DNA of 64,000 nucleotides, from NCBI GenBank assembly GCA_965231925.1, contig OZ246894.1:2976001-3040000 (forward strand), in the 5' to 3' direction. Below are positions 10,201 through 19,688 of this stretch, piece after piece. The DNA comes from Poriferisodalis sp965231925. Lineage in GTDB: Bacteria > Actinomycetota > Acidimicrobiia > Acidimicrobiales > Poriferisodalaceae. The notes beneath the pieces are model-generated. The model was not told the DNA's origin. It was given only the letters and a program-made list of their open reading frames with translations, and did no database searches. Position 1 is the first letter of the stretch; every line of letters begins with the position of its first letter. Position numbers and translations under genes: made by a program.

Positions 10201-10259
10201 TCGAGGATCTCCCGGACCGCTGCAGGCGAACAGTCGAGAAGCAGGAGGGTGCCGCTCAT
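10197..10259 (-). CDS. possible 20-residue coupling reading frame between tadB and tadC
   Basis: A 20-codon frame (MSGTLLLLDCSPAAVREILE) begins at an ATG that overlaps the tadB TGA (ATGA) and ends at a TGA that overlaps the tadC GTG (GTGA). Exact fit at both ends suggests it may be translated to hand ribosomes from tadB to tadC. It could equally be chance or a remnant. Confidence 0.3.
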   Translation of the reverse strand: MSGTLLLLDCSPAAVREILE

Positions 10260-11029
10260 CGCAGCATCTCCCACGCTGACGCGAGTGGGCGGGCGCACAG
10301 GGCAACGCCGACCACGGTTGCGGCGAGGCCGACGCGCTGGCCTTGCGGCCCGCTCAGCCATGCCCAGGCATCCGGACTCACGAGGGCGCTGCCCAACGCG
10401 ACGGCCGCGCCGAGCGCGGCGGCAAGGCCGAGCTGGGGCAGGTTTGCCGCAACGTGGCGGTGGAAGTGTCGGGCGGTCGCAGCGGCCTCTGCTGCCTCGG
10501 ACTCCACGACCTCCAGGATCGGCACCCACTCGCCGCCGCTGGACGCGGCCACAGCCACGGCGTCCGCCAGCCACGCTGCGACCTCGCCCTCGTCGCCGGC
10601 CGCGAACCGCTGGGCTGCCGCCTCGACTCCGATGCTGCGGCATTCCGCCACGAACTTGGCCGCAGTCTGGGCGATCGGACCGGAGGCCAGCGGTGCCGAC
10701 GTTTCGAGCGCGTCCACGACCGTTCGAGAGACCTGCGCCTGGTTCGCCAGGACCGCTGCGAACTGCGCTACCGACTCCGCTGCTGCCACGCGCCGGCTGC
10801 TGCGCACGACTGTCGCTGCGCACCACGCGCCGAGGCCCACCACGGCGGCCGCCAAGCCGGCGGCAGCGGGTCCGAACAGCAGGCCGGTGACGAAGGCCGC
10901 TGCCCCGCTGAGGAGCCAAGGCCAGCGAAGCGAGGTGCGCTCGGCTCGCCGAAGCGGGACGACGTCAGAAAGCAGAGTCCACAGTGCGGCACCCGCACCG
11001 ACCACGCCGAGTGCTGCGAAGTTCAGCAC
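10256..11029 (-). CDS. TadB-like type II secretion F-domain membrane protein
   Basis: 257 residues from the GTG at 11029 (VLNFAALGVVGAGAALWTLL). Two N-terminal helices, a cytoplasmic F-domain (VAQFAAVLANQAQVSRTVVD, EWVPILEVVESEA) and two C-terminal helices match TadB. It forms the inner-membrane platform with TadC and contacts the ATPase. The start overlaps the end of tadA by seven bases, so an upstream Arg-rich extension to 11089 is a shadow. Confidence 0.78.
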   Translation of the reverse strand: MLNFAALGVVGAGAALWTLLSDVVPLRRAERTSLRWPWLLSGAAAFVTGLLFGPAAAGLAAAVVGLGAWCAATVVRSSRRVAAAESVAQFAAVLANQAQVSRTVVDALETSAPLASGPIAQTAAKFVAECRSIGVEAAAQRFAAGDEGEVAAWLADAVAVAASSGGEWVPILEVVESEAAEAAATARHFHRHVAANLPQLGLAAALGAAVALGSALVSPDAWAWLSGPQGQRVGLAATVVGVALCARPLASAWEMLR

Positions 11030-13083
11030 GCAGCCTCCTCGACGCGGAGGTCGTCGCCGACACCGTCGGACGCTGACCTGCGCGACCACGATTCGTCGAC
11101 AAGGGGTTCGTAAGGCGGCGAGTCATCAATCGGCACCAGCGGACCCGGATCCCACAGGGCGTCGCCCCCCGTCGTCTCTGCGCAGAGCGCCGCATCGAAC
11201 ATCGGCGGATCTGGCTGCGGCTCAGCCAGCACCGGTGCTGCGACTGTGCCCGCGTCAAACTGCGGCCCTTCAGACGGCTGTGGCGATGGGACCATGTTGC
11301 CGCTGCGGTTGCTGATGCTGGGGCACGCGGGGTCACCGAGAGCGCGACCGCCAGCGGGTGCGGGCTCGGGAATCGAGGCGTCGGCGGACACAGGCGAGCG
11401 CAGACGCTCAGAACCGAGTGCGTCGGCAGTCGCGGGGTCGAGTGCCGGTGTGTCGACGATCTGGGAGAACAGCGTCGGTCCGCGCGGCTGGGGCTCGCTC
11501 TCGAATGCGACTCCGGCGGCACCATAGATCTGTGCCACACGGCCCACCGGACCGTCGCGGGGCGTCGCCCAGCGGTCGCCTGGACGCAGCGCCCACAGGC
11601 ACGTCGTGGAGATGACACCCGACTGCTCGTCGATGCCGGTGAGCTGGGTGACGTCTGCGACGACGCGCTCGCCGACGTCGTTGCGGCCCAGCCACACGCA
11701 CAGATCCACTGCCGCCGCGATCTGGCGGCGGGCGTAGTCAGGCTCGGCGCCCTCCGAGCAGGCGTAGGCCACCAGCTTTTCGAGCACGCCCTTGCCAGGC
11801 TGCGAATGCAACGTGACCAAGCAGCCGTCCAATCCCGACGACATGGCATCGAGCAACGCCTCGCATCCCTCGCCGCGGATCTCACCGACGACGAGCTTGG
11901 CGGCATTGGCTCGTTTGGCATCTCGGATGTGATCGGCCATGGAGTGCCGTCCGTGACCGTCCTGATTGGGATCGCGGGTCAATCGCTCGTACGTGTTGGG
12001 GTGAATGCCGTACTCGTGCAGGCGAAGCTCGGGGGTGTCCTCGATCGTGTCGATGCGCTCGTGATCCGGCACGGCGGCGAGCAGCGCCTGGCACAGCGTC
12101 GTCTTGCCGCCGCCCATCGCTGCTGCTACCACCACATTCGCCCGCACCCGACCGGTGATGGCCTCGATCAGCACGCTGCCGAGCTCCGGTGAAGCAACAC
12201 CGAGGTCATCGAGACGGATCCGGCCGGCCATATTGGAGCGCAGCACGACGTTCGGCGGGCTGGTCACGAACGCCTCGGCGTGCAACCGCCAACGATCCCC
12301 GACACGCACGTCGAGGCGCGGGTCCAATTCGTCGAAACGCTGCGGGCGGTCGCCGGAATAGCCGGCAAGAAACCGCACCGCCTCGATGAGGTCCTCGTCG
12401 GCAGCGAACGGCGACGGGCGGCGCTCGACACGGCCCCCGGCGTACTGGACCAGCATCGACTCTCCGCCGCGGATCTGGAACTCCTCGACGTCGGGCTCGG
12501 CGAGCAGGTCCTCCAGGGCATCGGTGGCGGCGCGGGCGGCATTGCGTCGCCGCACGGCACCGTCGGAACGGTCGAGCCGCTGAGGTGCGCATGCAGGCGA
12601 TGTCAGCGAGCGGCCCAGCCGGTGCATCTGCCGGTACGCGCTGCGCTTGCCCATCCGCTTGATGCGCACGACCCGATCCGCCCCGAGCGCTTCGGAGAGC
12701 TCCCCCGTGGGATCTCCCCGATCCCCGCCCGCGGCAGGCAGCCACACAGCGACCCGCGGCACCGTGACCGCCAACGCGGCATGCCAAGCTTGCGTCGCCC
12801 GGGTGCCGTCGCTGGATCGGGCTGCGGACATTCCGACGCAGGAAGCGAGCAGCAGCACGATCTCGCTGGCTGCCGCAGCAGCCGCCGCGACGACATCGCG
12901 CTCGGCACTGCTGGTCAGCCACACCACGCACGGCTCGCCCGAGGCCTCAGGGAGCGATGTCGAAGACATGTCAGACCAGATGAAGGCCCGACCCGCAGCG
13001 GCGGACAGCCCTGCTTGCAATGCGTCACGGCACCAGTCACGCGCCGCAGGCCTCATGGCGTCGTCGCACAGCACGAGCAGCAC
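11023..13083 (-). CDS. TadA/CpaF-family secretion ATPase
   Basis: 686 residues. Hexameric ATPase that powers Tad pilus assembly. The core (about residues 185-510) contains LDPRLDVRVGDRWRLHAEAF, Walker A AAMGGGKTTL (about 321-330), an Asp/Glu box (TIEDTPELRL), Walker B KLVVGEIRG (396-404) and the His box VTLHSQPGKG. Two additions are unusual: about 160 N-terminal residues with a Rossmann-like alternation (MLLVLCDDAMRPAARDW, CVVWLTSSAERDVVAAAAAA) that may be a degenerate receiver or MinD-like domain, and a low-complexity C-terminal tail of about 170 residues. The GTG at 13083 follows the SAF gene stop by three bases. Confidence 0.88.
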   Translation of the reverse strand: MLLVLCDDAMRPAARDWCRDALQAGLSAAAGRAFIWSDMSSTSLPEASGEPCVVWLTSSAERDVVAAAAAAASEIVLLLASCVGMSAARSSDGTRATQAWHAALAVTVPRVAVWLPAAGGDRGDPTGELSEALGADRVVRIKRMGKRSAYRQMHRLGRSLTSPACAPQRLDRSDGAVRRRNAARAATDALEDLLAEPDVEEFQIRGGESMLVQYAGGRVERRPSPFAADEDLIEAVRFLAGYSGDRPQRFDELDPRLDVRVGDRWRLHAEAFVTSPPNVVLRSNMAGRIRLDDLGVASPELGSVLIEAITGRVRANVVVAAAMGGGKTTLCQALLAAVPDHERIDTIEDTPELRLHEYGIHPNTYERLTRDPNQDGHGRHSMADHIRDAKRANAAKLVVGEIRGEGCEALLDAMSSGLDGCLVTLHSQPGKGVLEKLVAYACSEGAEPDYARRQIAAAVDLCVWLGRNDVGERVVADVTQLTGIDEQSGVISTTCLWALRPGDRWATPRDGPVGRVAQIYGAAGVAFESEPQPRGPTLFSQIVDTPALDPATADALGSERLRSPVSADASIPEPAPAGGRALGDPACPSISNRSGNMVPSPQPSEGPQFDAGTVAAPVLAEPQPDPPMFDAALCAETTGGDALWDPGPLVPIDDSPPYEPLVDESWSRRSASDGVGDDLRVEEAAC

Positions 13084-13086
13084 GCC

Positions 13087-13815
13087 TCAGCTCCCCGCAG
13101 ATTCCTCGAATGGCGCCTCCAAGGGAGCCGCGCTGCCGAACCCAGTCGGCGTCTGGCCGCCGAATGCGGACCCGATGCCGGTGCCAGCGCGCGGTGATCG
13201 GCATTCGGGCCAGCCTTCAGGCGGTGCCGGCCAGACCACGAGACCGTCGAGCTCGGCAGCGTTCGCGTAGCGAGCAGCCCCAGGCGCATCGACGCGAACC
13301 ACGATGCTCCCCTCGGCACCGCCTGCCAAGGTGGTCACGTCGAGCGCGCAGCCTCCCAGCACGCCCGATACCACGGCCCGGCTGCCGGCGCTCGGACCAG
13401 GCGCCGGCCATGCGGTGGTGTCCGCCGCGAAGCGCATCGCGGTGAGAGCGCCGCTGACATCACCTGCGAGGCCGAGCAAGCCAGGCGTTACGAACGTTCC
13501 CGACGGGATGTCATGGGTTGCGACGCTTCGGGCGATGGAGTCGGGATCAGCGAACTGATCAGCGAGCTGTGCTGCCACTTCGATGACCTCGAATGCGCCC
13601 GGCGGCTGGCCCGCCGTCCACGGCTCGGACGCGACGGCCACCAGCGCGGCCGGCGGTTCAGTGTCCGGGCGGCCCCACAGCCAGATGGCGGCCACCACGG
13701 TGGCGACGATCAGCGCTGCCGCACCCAGGCGCCACGGCTCAACACCGCGTGATGGCATGCCACGGCCGGGAGGCAGATCGTCGCCTGGGTAGCCCGATGG
13801 CCCCGCAATCGTCAC
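13087..13815 (-). CDS. SAF-domain protein, CpaB/RcpC-like
   Basis: 242 residues from the GTG at 13815, which overlaps the previous stop (GTGA). After about 25 hydrophilic residues there is one membrane helix (LGAAALIVATVVAAIWLWG). The external part has the SAF-like segment VATHDIPSGTFVTPGLLGL, with the usual entry-and-release wording of CpaB proteins. CpaB/RcpC proteins sit on the outer face of the membrane and bind the cell wall or pilus. A longer frame to 13911 is Arg-rich and overlaps the neighbour. Confidence 0.68.
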   Translation of the reverse strand: MTIAGPSGYPGDDLPPGRGMPSRGVEPWRLGAAALIVATVVAAIWLWGRPDTEPPAALVAVASEPWTAGQPPGAFEVIEVAAQLADQFADPDSIARSVATHDIPSGTFVTPGLLGLAGDVSGALTAMRFAADTTAWPAPGPSAGSRAVVSGVLGGCALDVTTLAGGAEGSIVVRVDAPGAARYANAAELDGLVVWPAPPEGWPECRSPRAGTGIGSAFGGQTPTGFGSAAPLEAPFEESAGS

Positions 13816-16271
13816 GATCCGCTCCCGCTCCGGGTGACGGTCACGCGGCCATCGGCGTGATCGCCGACCGAGCGGATCCAGTCCACCCCTGAGGCGACGG
13901 ACACCCAGCACGGATCTTTCACGGCAGGCCGGCTGCCGCTTCGCGGCGTGGGCCGCGGTGTGCCTGACGAAGGCTCGGCCTCAAAGCACATGCGCGCTTC
14001 CCAGTCGTATGCCGCCGGATATCGGAGCACCCATCCGCACGATGCCGATGCGCTCGCCCCTGAGGCATCCCCGACTGCGCAGACGACCGAGTCCGCCGCG
14101 GCGCCGGGCCGGTGCCATTGGCGCACGAGTTGCTGCTGGTCAACGTTCAGCGCGTCCCAGCGCCGCACCAGGTGGCGGGTGTCGGCACGCGCCTGCATCG
14201 CCTGGCGGTCGGCGGGTTCCCACGGCTGCAGGTCTTCCCACGAAATGCGCACCCAGGTGGCGACCCACCGACATTCAGACTCAGAGACATCGACCGAGCC
14301 GCTGATCGCGGCCCAGCCGCGTCCGGGGGCGACTTGCAGGTAGCGCCCGCCGCCGGGCAGGTGGCGCTGCGGCGAGGCGCTGGGGTCGGCCGAGCGGACG
14401 TGAGACACCAGCCTCAGCCCGCTGAGGGCGCCCGCAGCAGCACTTGTCGGAGGCACCGAGGCACACTCGTCGTCGGGCGGGGCCGTCGTCGTGGTCGTTG
14501 CCGTCTCACTGGTATCGGGCTCGGTGGTCGTGGGCTCGTCGGTGCCGGGCTGAGTCGTGTCAGGCTCGTCGGCGTCAGTCCGATGGTCTGGGTCCTCGTC
14601 GCCTTCGTCGTCCTTGTCGGACGCCTCGGTCGTGGCGGTCGTCGACTCAGTCGTGGTGGTACTGGGTCCCGGCGACGTGTCAGGGGTGGTCTCCTCCGGC
14701 TCGGGAACCGGCAGGCAGGCGTAGTCGTAGGAGCCATTGATGCGTGTTTGCACATACCGCGGCATGGCGCCGAAACTCGTACAGTCGAAGATGCACACCC
14801 GGTAGGTCTCCGCGCCGCGATCAGGGTGGGCGTGCTCTTGTATCTGTGTGTCTGCAAGCTCCCCGATCGCAGGGCAGTAGGTGCGGATTGTGGTGTCCTG
14901 GCAGTCGCCTGGCGTCGTGCACTTGTTGAGCAGATCGCTCTCGGTCACGCAGCTCCCTCCATGGTCGGGCCGGTACGTCGTGCCGTCGATGCCGTCGCAG
15001 ATGTCGGGGTCGCTGTCCCATGTGCGCCCGGGCAATTCATCGCAGGGCACATAGGACAGCAATCCGTCAGAGCAGCGATGGATCCCGAGTTCGGCGAGCC
15101 GCTCATCGCTCTCGCCGGCAAGGTGATGCAGCGGCCGTGCTTCGCCGTCTGGCGATGTCTCCGAACCGCCGCTGTCCTCCTGATCGGCGCCGGTGTCGGT
15201 GTCCGAGCCCGGCGCATTCGACTGGCACGTCAGCACCGACGGTCCGACGCCGCCGAGCGCGTCGCCGTAGCGGGGCACCGACCCGGCCGGGCAGCTCTGG
15301 GCCGGCACTGCCGACGGCGGGCCCAGCACAGTGCGCGAGCACCGACTTCCAGCGGCCTTCCAGCCTGCGGGGCAGGAACCCTGCGTCGCCGCTGTGGTCA
15401 CCCACTCGACCACCGTCTCGTAGACCGGCTCGGTGGTGTGGTGGATCGTGGGCACTCGATCCCAGTAGCCGGTCTCACGCGTCTCGTAGATGGGCTCTTC
15501 TCGCCAGTACCCGGGGATGGTGACCGTGAGCGAGGTCCGGTACTCGTACACAGGAACTCGGCTGGTGATGGTCTCGATGATCGGCGGGCCGGGAACGCAG
15601 CACTCCAGACGGGTGCGTGTCTGGGTATGGGTGTCGGTCACCGTCTCGCTCCAGCACTGCCGACCGGCATACGGGTCGAAGGCGCATCGCCTCACTTTCC
15701 GCTTGGACTCGACCTCCACCTGGTAGCTGACCTCATAGAGCACGTCAGGGCCGGGACGGGTCACGACCCTCGACTCGGTCCGGGTGCCGACCTGAACCTT
15801 CACCGGCGGCACCAGCGGCTCCACCGTCGTGCGCGGCCGCACCCAGACACGGTTCGTGCCGGTTTGAATCCGCTTGGCCCCCGTCGGCATCCACACCTTC
15901 TCGTAGGTCGTGTGGCTGTAGACCTGCCTCGTCCGTCCGGTGTCCACCTTCTTGGTCACCTTGGTCTGGCACTCGTGACCGCCGTACTGCCCGGGCACCT
16001 TGGTCGAGCCCGCCGGACATCCCGAAGGACGAAGCGCTGTCTCGGTGCGCGGCGTCAAGCAGGTCCCCCTGGTGCTGTCGAGCACCATGCCGCCGCCGCA
16101 GCTCAGTACCGGCGCCACCGATGTCTGCGCTGCCGCGGAACCGCCGCCCGCTCCCGTCAGCGCGAGCGGGAGGGCCACGAGCACAGATGCGAACGTCCAC
16201 CGCGCAGCGCGCCGCACGCCCAGCCGGCAGCCTTCGGCAGCCTCAGCCACCCGGCGACACAGGGCGCTCAC
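13812..16271 (-). CDS. large Cys-rich secreted protein of the Tad operon, unknown family
   Basis: 819 residues; I do not recognise the family. Residues 25-49 (FASVLVALPLALTGAGGG and the AAAQ that follows) form a Sec signal peptide. About 22 Cys lie in the first 530 residues, including three CPAG-type motifs (GCPAGSTKV, SCPAGWKAA, SCPAGSVPR). Between about residues 110 and 300 there is a Tyr/Glu/Thr-rich zone with repeated PVYEYR, PIYETRETGYW and PVYETVVEW elements. Residues of about 515-600 are a Thr/Asp/Glu linker typical of wall-spanning stalks. A C-terminal domain of about 190 residues rich in Trp follows. GTGA overlaps at both ends tie it to the lipoprotein and the SAF gene. Probably a surface subunit or adhesin displayed with the pilus (inference). 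Confidence 0.7.
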   Translation of the reverse strand: MSALCRRVAEAAEGCRLGVRRAARWTFASVLVALPLALTGAGGGSAAAQTSVAPVLSCGGGMVLDSTRGTCLTPRTETALRPSGCPAGSTKVPGQYGGHECQTKVTKKVDTGRTRQVYSHTTYEKVWMPTGAKRIQTGTNRVWVRPRTTVEPLVPPVKVQVGTRTESRVVTRPGPDVLYEVSYQVEVESKRKVRRCAFDPYAGRQCWSETVTDTHTQTRTRLECCVPGPPIIETITSRVPVYEYRTSLTVTIPGYWREEPIYETRETGYWDRVPTIHHTTEPVYETVVEWVTTAATQGSCPAGWKAAGSRCSRTVLGPPSAVPAQSCPAGSVPRYGDALGGVGPSVLTCQSNAPGSDTDTGADQEDSGGSETSPDGEARPLHHLAGESDERLAELGIHRCSDGLLSYVPCDELPGRTWDSDPDICDGIDGTTYRPDHGGSCVTESDLLNKCTTPGDCQDTTIRTYCPAIGELADTQIQEHAHPDRGAETYRVCIFDCTSFGAMPRYVQTRINGSYDYACLPVPEPEETTPDTSPGPSTTTTESTTATTEASDKDDEGDEDPDHRTDADEPDTTQPGTDEPTTTEPDTSETATTTTTAPPDDECASVPPTSAAAGALSGLRLVSHVRSADPSASPQRHLPGGGRYLQVAPGRGWAAISGSVDVSESECRWVATWVRISWEDLQPWEPADRQAMQARADTRHLVRRWDALNVDQQQLVRQWHRPGAAADSVVCAVGDASGASASASCGWVLRYPAAYDWEARMCFEAEPSSGTPRPTPRSGSRPAVKDPCWVSVASGVDWIRSVGDHADGRVTVTRSGSGS

Positions 16272-18211
16272 GACGAGGCCTCAGCGAGCGAGACGTCGGC
16301 CAGCGGCGCCGCAGCGGGCCACCAGTAGCGATCTGTCTGCGGCGGCCAGCTGGCTTCGGGACACGGTGGCATCGGTCGCGGGTAGAAGCGGCCAGCCTCG
16401 GTGAGCGGGAGCGAGCCCGGCGGCCACGGCTTTTTCGGCCGTCGCTCGACCGGCCGTGCGAGTGCCTCGGTGATGATGTCGGGATCTGCGGGGCAGCCGA
16501 GCACCTGATCGAACGACTTGAACGGCGAGAGGTACAGGCGTTCGTACCAGCTCGCACCGGGCGTCCAGTGCGTGGACGACAGCTCGGCGGTCACCTCCGG
16601 CGCCGCCGCAGCGGCCGTGGCCAAAGCTTTCCATTGCGCAGGGGTGCAATGCGGCTCTAGCTCAGGGCGACGCAGTTCGCCGTCGACCAGTGCGCCGACG
16701 GGGATGCCGGTCTGGCACCAGAACGCCAGATGCCATCGGTGATCGCGGTGCGCCTGCCACGCCTCCGATTGCGGCACCTCCACCCATTCGCGGACGGCGA
16801 TCCACTGGTTGCGCACGCCCGAGCCCCACATGCCGGGCTCGCTCCAGTCGATCGTGGCGGCGTGGGCGTCCTTGGCCTCCTGGAGCCACTGCACGGCACG
16901 GCCGAGGGCTTCGCTGTCACAGGCCCCTTCGAACAGGGCGTTCCGCAGCACCCGGTAGCTGAGGCGCGACCAGGAAAGCCACATGGCTTCCACCTGTGCT
17001 GGGTGTTCGGCGCCGGCATCAAGTCGTTCGCCCGTCGATGCATCCACGAGGAATGACTGGCCTGGCGCGTGGCAGATCACCGCCAACGCATGGCCCGCAG
17101 CGCTCAGGTCCGCCACCCAGGCCCGCTCGACCGGCGGCGTGGCGAATTCCAGCCGCAGCCCGCGTGCCCACAGCGACTCCAGCTGCCGGGTGCGGTGGGA
17201 CTCGGTGTACACGCCGGGTGTAATCGTGGCCAGATCGCTGCACGCCTCCCACAACGTCTCGGGCCCGGCGCTCACCGCCGCGTGGCCGACCAGCGAGTCT
17301 GTGACGGCGCCTTGGGCTGCCCGGCGGGTCAGCCACTGCTTGGCCTGGGTCGACCAGTCGCCGGGGAAGAACCCGGTGTCGGTGAGACTGTGGCCGCCGA
17401 GAGCAAGCTCCATCGGCTCACCGGGGCTGTAGACGAGCAGCTTGGCGATGTCGTTGACCGTGGTGCCCCATGAGTGCATCGGGCGGCCTCCGGGCGAGCG
17501 CATTCCCACCATGAAGGCCTCGATTGCAGCGCCCGCCCGATCGCGCTGCGCCGCGGTGTTGCCGATGTCGAGACCCAGCACCTGTGCGGTCGGGTGCGGC
17601 GGGCACAGTGACACGTGGTCATAGGCGGCCGACTGATCCGCAGCCAGTCGCGTCTCGTGGCTCAGCCCGGCGGGATCCACGACGAGTTCCCAGGCAGACT
17701 CGGTGCCCGCACGCCGCTGAGCAACCCGCGTGCCCTCGGCGAGCGCAGCCTGCGCAGCAGGCAGATACGGCGGCATCATGTCCCATCGAGCCCGCTGCTC
17801 AGCGACGAAGCGGTGACCCGCCTGCATGTCGCCATGGAGCTCCGACTGCGAACCGGACACCTGCTGCGCGTCGGTCTCCGCCGCATCGGGATATGGCGGC
17901 CACGGCACCCAGATGCGCCCGCCGTCGATGCCGATCGCAGAGGGCAGCTCAGGCGGCTTCTGCGCCTGCTGGTACACCGGGAAACTGCCGTCGCCAGAGA
18001 CGATCGTGCGTGGATCCGTGGCCGGTTGCCGCAGCAGCGCTTCGGCACCCGCCTCGGTGGTGGCAACGCTTGGCGCTGCGGAGATGGATGGGCCGAGATC
18101 GACTGGTTCGGGGTCGCCCCCGCTGCATGCGGCCCCAAGCACCGCCGCCGCCCAAGCGGCGGCACGCGCTCGGCGCCCGCCCTTCACCCTCCGGCATCGA
18201 AACGTGACCAT
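16268..18211 (-). CDS. large lipoprotein leading the Tad operon, unknown family
   Basis: 647 residues; no family recognised. The N-terminus has an Arg-rich start, a hydrophobic stretch and a lipobox AVLGAACSGG with Cys near residue 29, so it should be lipid-anchored outside the membrane. The mature part is Trp- and Pro-rich (RIWVPWPPYPDAAE, PGSLPLTEAGRFYPRP) and lacks obvious catalytic motifs. The ATG at 18211 has AGGAG eight bases upstream. It is the first gene of the ten-gene minus-strand operon and overlaps the next by GTGA. Could be a pilotin or assembly platform for the pilus; that is inference. Confidence 0.7.
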   Translation of the reverse strand: MVTFRCRRVKGGRRARAAAWAAAVLGAACSGGDPEPVDLGPSISAAPSVATTEAGAEALLRQPATDPRTIVSGDGSFPVYQQAQKPPELPSAIGIDGGRIWVPWPPYPDAAETDAQQVSGSQSELHGDMQAGHRFVAEQRARWDMMPPYLPAAQAALAEGTRVAQRRAGTESAWELVVDPAGLSHETRLAADQSAAYDHVSLCPPHPTAQVLGLDIGNTAAQRDRAGAAIEAFMVGMRSPGGRPMHSWGTTVNDIAKLLVYSPGEPMELALGGHSLTDTGFFPGDWSTQAKQWLTRRAAQGAVTDSLVGHAAVSAGPETLWEACSDLATITPGVYTESHRTRQLESLWARGLRLEFATPPVERAWVADLSAAGHALAVICHAPGQSFLVDASTGERLDAGAEHPAQVEAMWLSWSRLSYRVLRNALFEGACDSEALGRAVQWLQEAKDAHAATIDWSEPGMWGSGVRNQWIAVREWVEVPQSEAWQAHRDHRWHLAFWCQTGIPVGALVDGELRRPELEPHCTPAQWKALATAAAAAPEVTAELSSTHWTPGASWYERLYLSPFKSFDQVLGCPADPDIITEALARPVERRPKKPWPPGSLPLTEAGRFYPRPMPPCPEASWPPQTDRYWWPAAAPLADVSLAEASS

Positions 18212-18437
18212 CGCACCGCTCCTGAGAACTCGCTTCCCGCAGCCGCCTCACCTCGTGTGGGACGTAGCCGGGGAGTCACGGCGAGTTCTAGGCGCGTTTC
18301 TTCATGTCATTCCAATCATTTTCCAGTTATGTGAAGCAACGCGGGAATAGTGCCGGTCACGTTCGCCTGCGTGCGCGAACGCCGATCCACCAAACGCGCT
18401 GGCAGCCACGCCCCAAACGGGCTGGCGGCCAGAGGGG

Positions 18438-19688
18438 CTATGGGGCCAGGGAACGGTCAGAGGAAGCGACCGCTGGCCGGTGCCGGCGTGCCCACAGGGC
18501 GAACGCCAGGCTGATCGCCCCATATCCCGCGTATGCCATCACCAGCGGCGTCACCGAGCCGGCGATCATGCGGTCGATTCCCATGGCCAGAACCGCGCCG
18601 CCGCCCAACGAGATCGTGCCGATCACCGCAGATGCAGTGCCGGCCAACTCGCCCATCGGCCCCATGGCTTGGGCCTGGATCAGCGGGTTGAGAAAGGTCC
18701 GCAGGGCATTGATGACAACGATCACGGCGAACCAGCCGAAGAACCAGGGCTGGCCGCCGGCCTGCCACGACCACAACGCAAGCGCAACCGACAGGCACAC
18801 CGTGACCGGCATGAGCACCACGATCATCCGATCGGCGCCCACTCGGATCACCTGCCGGCTCCCGGTGAACACCACCAGCCCCATGAACACGCTCATCGCG
18901 GCGAAGTAGTACGCGAACACCTCGCCGCGGCCGTACACGTCGTCGAACAGGAGCTGGCTGCTGCCCAAGAACGCGAAGAACCCGCCCATGTCGAACATGA
19001 CCGCCAGCGCCGAGCCGATCGTGAGCTTGTTGGAGAACACCGCGACGACGGCCTCGCGGGTACGGCTCAGCGTCAGCGGCCGGCGACGGTCGTGCGGCAG
19101 CGACTCGGGAAGCCGGATCACCCACAGCGCCAGCACTGCGGTCAGTGCCATCGGGGCGGCCATCACCCAGCGCCACGAACCGAGGGCCAGCACCGTCTGG
19201 CCCAGCAGCGGTGCGATTGCGGGCACCACCATGAACACCGCTGCCACCGCCGACAGCACCCGCCCCAGCCGGTCGCCCTCATAGAGGTCGCGGCCGATCG
19301 CCAGCGACAGGGCGCGAGGCCCCGCCGCGCCGATGCCCCAGATCAGCCGGCTGGCGATCAGAAGCCCGAACGTCGGCGCGAACGCCGAGCCCAGCGCCCC
19401 GAGGGTGTACAGCGCGAGGCCCGCGTACAGCACCGGCTTGCGGCCGAATCGATCGGTGAAGGGGCCATAGAGCATCTGCGCGCCGGCCAGGCCGAAGAAG
19501 TACAGGGTGACCGTCAGCGCGACACGGGGCGAGTCGGCTGCGAGCCCCAGGCCGAGCCGGATCTCACCGAAGGCAGGCAGGGCCATGTCGATGCCGAGCG
19601 CCGTGGTGGCGCTGATGGCACCCAGCAGGAAGACCAGCTCCCGTTCGCCGATCCGCCGCGGCGGCAGCGGACCGCCGGCCGGACTCAC
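18438..19688 (-). CDS. MFS drug-efflux transporter, Bcr/CflA-like
   Basis: 416 residues with about 12 hydrophobic helices. The DHA1-family loop 2-3 motif is seen as GPFTDRFGRKPVLYAGL, and helix 1 contains ALGIDMALPAFGEIR, close to Bcr/CflA proteins. Such proteins export drugs or small metabolites by proton antiport; the substrate is not readable. The GTG at 19688 lies in the last copy of a 14-base tandem repeat that starts inside the nusB stop region. It may be transcribed with nusB. Confidence 0.85.
   Translation of the reverse strand: MSPAGGPLPPRRIGERELVFLLGAISATTALGIDMALPAFGEIRLGLGLAADSPRVALTVTLYFFGLAGAQMLYGPFTDRFGRKPVLYAGLALYTLGALGSAFAPTFGLLIASRLIWGIGAAGPRALSLAIGRDLYEGDRLGRVLSAVAAVFMVVPAIAPLLGQTVLALGSWRWVMAAPMALTAVLALWVIRLPESLPHDRRRPLTLSRTREAVVAVFSNKLTIGSALAVMFDMGGFFAFLGSSQLLFDDVYGRGEVFAYYFAAMSVFMGLVVFTGSRQVIRVGADRMIVVLMPVTVCLSVALALWSWQAGGQPWFFGWFAVIVVINALRTFLNPLIQAQAMGPMGELAGTASAVIGTISLGGGAVLAMGIDRMIAGSVTPLVMAYAGYGAISLAFALWARRHRPAVASSDRSLAP

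Noticed and set aside
14112..16328. 738-codon plus-strand frame opposite the Cys-rich secreted protein
   Set aside because: The minus strand shows a signal peptide, patterned Cys and coupled overlaps; the plus frame is Arg/Gly-rich and featureless.
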